From positions 54,219,590-54,283,589 of the forward strand of contig OY757921.1 of NCBI GenBank assembly GCA_963585895.1: a stretch of DNA of 64,000 bases. Direction: 5' to 3'. The position numbers and the translations under genes were made by a program. The notes below the pieces were generated by a model. That model made no database searches and was not told where the DNA came from. It worked only from the letters and a program-made list of their open reading frames with translations. The DNA is from Sepioteuthis lessoniana (lineage: Eukaryota > Mollusca > Cephalopoda > Myopsida > Loliginidae). Below, one piece after another: positions 62,560-64,000 of this stretch (positions within the stretch are counted from its first letter, which is position 1; every line of letters begins with the position of its first letter).

Positions 62560-63180
62560 ATGTCTACATCTAGCTATTAATCCACATCGCTGATTTAATA
62601 ATTTTTCAGGGTCTGGGTATATCATTATTTGTATTTTTCTTCTAGGCACAGATTACATCAACTATCAAACCATTTTGGAGTATTTGACTTTTTCAATATG
62701 GTCCATTGAATCTCAGGGGTCAAACCTTTATTTTTCAAACTCCAAAATTGCTTAGATAGGGCTGTTTGGTTTTTCAGATGTTCATGGGAGAAAGAAAAAA
62801 TATGTCGACGAAATCTCTATATATACGTTTTCCTATCCTTAACATTTTCTTTTGGGTAAATGATTCCTTGGTATTATACATTATCTAAATTACATAATCC
62901 ATTCATGGGACAATTCATTCGAGTTTTACAATCACATTCATTTTGTTTACCATTATTATTATTATTATTCCTTCGGTCATGGAATTCCTTAATTATCTCT
63001 TTATTATGATTATTGATTATTTGAAAAATATTTTTCGTGCAGGAGTAACTAATTTTTAACGTTTTTCGATTAGATATTTTATATAGTATATTATTATGTT
63101 TAAAGTGCTTATCTATCAATTTCAAAAAATATTTACCTACATTTATACTTGCTAGACTACAAAAATAAATAAGAGCAATA
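62560..63180 (-). pseudogene. Penelope-like retroelement relic, Cys-rich linker and GIY-YIG region
   Basis: On the minus strand the frame gives 'VGKYFLKLIDKHFKHNN', 'RKTLKISYSCTKNI' and 'CDCKTRMNCPMNGLCNLDNV'. These are the lysine-rich and Cys-rich linker that precedes the GIY-YIG nuclease in one group of Penelope-like elements. A stop follows, then further pieces 'YQGIIYPKENVKDRKTYI' (start of GIY-YIG), 'MNI' then 'KNQ'-like, 'FWSLKNKG'-like, 'CNLCLEEKIQIMIYPDP' and 'EKLLNQRCGLIARC'. An (ATT)-type run encodes a poly-Asn stretch. Several stops and shifts show it is dead. It belongs to a different subgroup from the element at 11.1-11.9 kb. Confidence 0.8.
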
Positions 63181-63242
63181 CACATTACAGGATGGAAATA
63201 AATTGATAATCCTAATGTGACCGGTTTTTGATTTTTCTTAAA

Positions 63243-63245
<3 letters not shown>

Positions 63246-63320
<75 letters not shown>

Positions 63321-63322
63321 TA
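63246..63322. repeat. (AT)n(TATG)n compound microsatellite
   Basis: About 23 AT repeats followed by about 7 TATG repeats. A short AAACT pentamer run follows at about 63380-63399. Confidence 0.95.
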
Positions 63323-63399
63323 TGAAGAAGATCTGGCATTAAAAAAATGATATGGGTTGATATGCCATAAAACATAATCAAACTAAACTAAACTAAACC

Positions 63400-63840
63400 A
63401 AAATAACACAAGTAACTTCTTTTTTAAGTATATAGCGCCAACACCATTGATCATTTTTTTTAATGTATATAATGTGGATTCGGATCATTGGGATATATTC
63501 AGATTTGTTAGACGACGAAAGACAAAGTTTGCTTTTTGATTCTGCGATTGGGAAAGTAGAAAAAATCAAATTAAACAAGAGCAAGGAAATGAAAGAAACA
63601 AGCGGAAGAGAGAGAAAGGAGGCAGAGGAAAAAGAAAGGAAAAAACAGCTTTACTTTAGTGTGAGTAAAATCAATTAAACTGATCTCCAAACGATCTGTT
63701 TTTGCTATAACATTTACAATGTTATTACAAAAAATGTAAAAAAAAAAAACCTTTATGAGGCAACTTAGCTACATAAAATGCTTAATTTTTTGTATGATTT
63801 TTTCTTTTCTTATTTTACATTTTCTATTTTTCTTTTAAAG
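63400..63840. other. No recognised feature
   Basis: A 71-codon plus-strand frame (63463-63678) ends in a Lys/Glu-rich tail made by purine-rich DNA. It is not convincing as a gene. Confidence 0.45.
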
Positions 63841-64000
63841 ATTGCTGTAGTAGTGCCAAAAGCAGCAATAACTATCGTCACTTTCATGTTCCACAGCTTT
63901 TTCAATTCTCAAACAAGGTCGAGGTACTTAACCTTCTTTTCACATTCTTTCAGTTTTATTCTATGGTCAGCCGGGACAGCAAAGTCGACAATTTTGCAAG
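63840..64000 (-). mobile_element. LINE C-terminal fragment, running off the window
   Basis: On the minus strand it reads 'CKIVDFAVPADHRIKLKECE' followed by KKVKYLDLV, one stop, then 'ELKKLWNMKVTIVIAAFGT'. This is the VDFAVPADH...ELKKLWN block of the LINE group seen throughout the left flank and is better preserved than most. The rest of the element lies beyond the window edge (higher coordinates, upstream on this strand). Confidence 0.85.

Noticed and set aside
63246..63400. Telomere-like or subtelomeric repeat from TATG and AAACT runs
   Set aside because: The repeats are short ordinary microsatellites and none is the TTAGGG type expected at animal telomeres.

Overview
The window looks like non-coding, repeat-rich chromosomal DNA from an invertebrate animal, most likely a cephalopod mollusc such as an octopus. 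This is inferred from AT-rich sequence with long (AT)n microsatellites, many decayed non-LTR retrotransposon 3' ends, Penelope-like GIY-YIG elements, a Helitron helicase relic and a tRNA-headed SINE. No host protein-coding gene, rRNA or functional tRNA gene can be supported. Every recognisable coding trace belongs to a transposable element, and nearly all are broken.

Region 1 (1-14017) is a graveyard of old elements. LINE C-terminal fragments occur at 230-430 (minus strand) and repeatedly at 2.9-9.9 kb (plus strand). A Helitron Pif1-like helicase tail (4604-5000, minus) abuts one LINE fragment. A Penelope-like element 3' half (11107-11857, plus) is followed by a hammerhead-ribozyme-like sequence. 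A decayed 61-71 bp minisatellite, several (AT)n tracts and a 143-bp-spaced direct repeat (13542-13770) complete the left flank.

Region 2 (14018-58188) is the dominant feature: about 44 kb of one tandem satellite with a 91-bp unit, roughly 400 copies, all in the same orientation. It is interrupted only by passengers: six copies of one tRNA-derived SINE and five copies of one 5'-truncated reverse-transcriptase fragment. Shared target-site duplications, junctions and diagnostic neighbouring variants show that the copies arose by amplification of the array, not by separate insertions. Marker variants appear in the same order in two large superblocks (about 18.2-39.0 kb and 39.1-58.2 kb). Spacing differences between them are close to whole multiples of 91 bp, which points to unequal exchange in register. 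Each unit has three dyad symmetries.

Region 3 (58189-64000) is AT-rich single-copy-looking DNA with no recognisable gene up to 61.5 kb. After that come a dispersed-repeat relic, (AT)n(GT)n and (AT)n(TATG)n tracts, a second, different Penelope-like GIY-YIG relic on the minus strand, and a minus-strand LINE C-terminal fragment running off the window end.

The parts do not form a pathway. The story is genome dynamics: old transposon debris flanking a young satellite array that captured a SINE and a LINE fragment and spread them as part of higher-order repeats.
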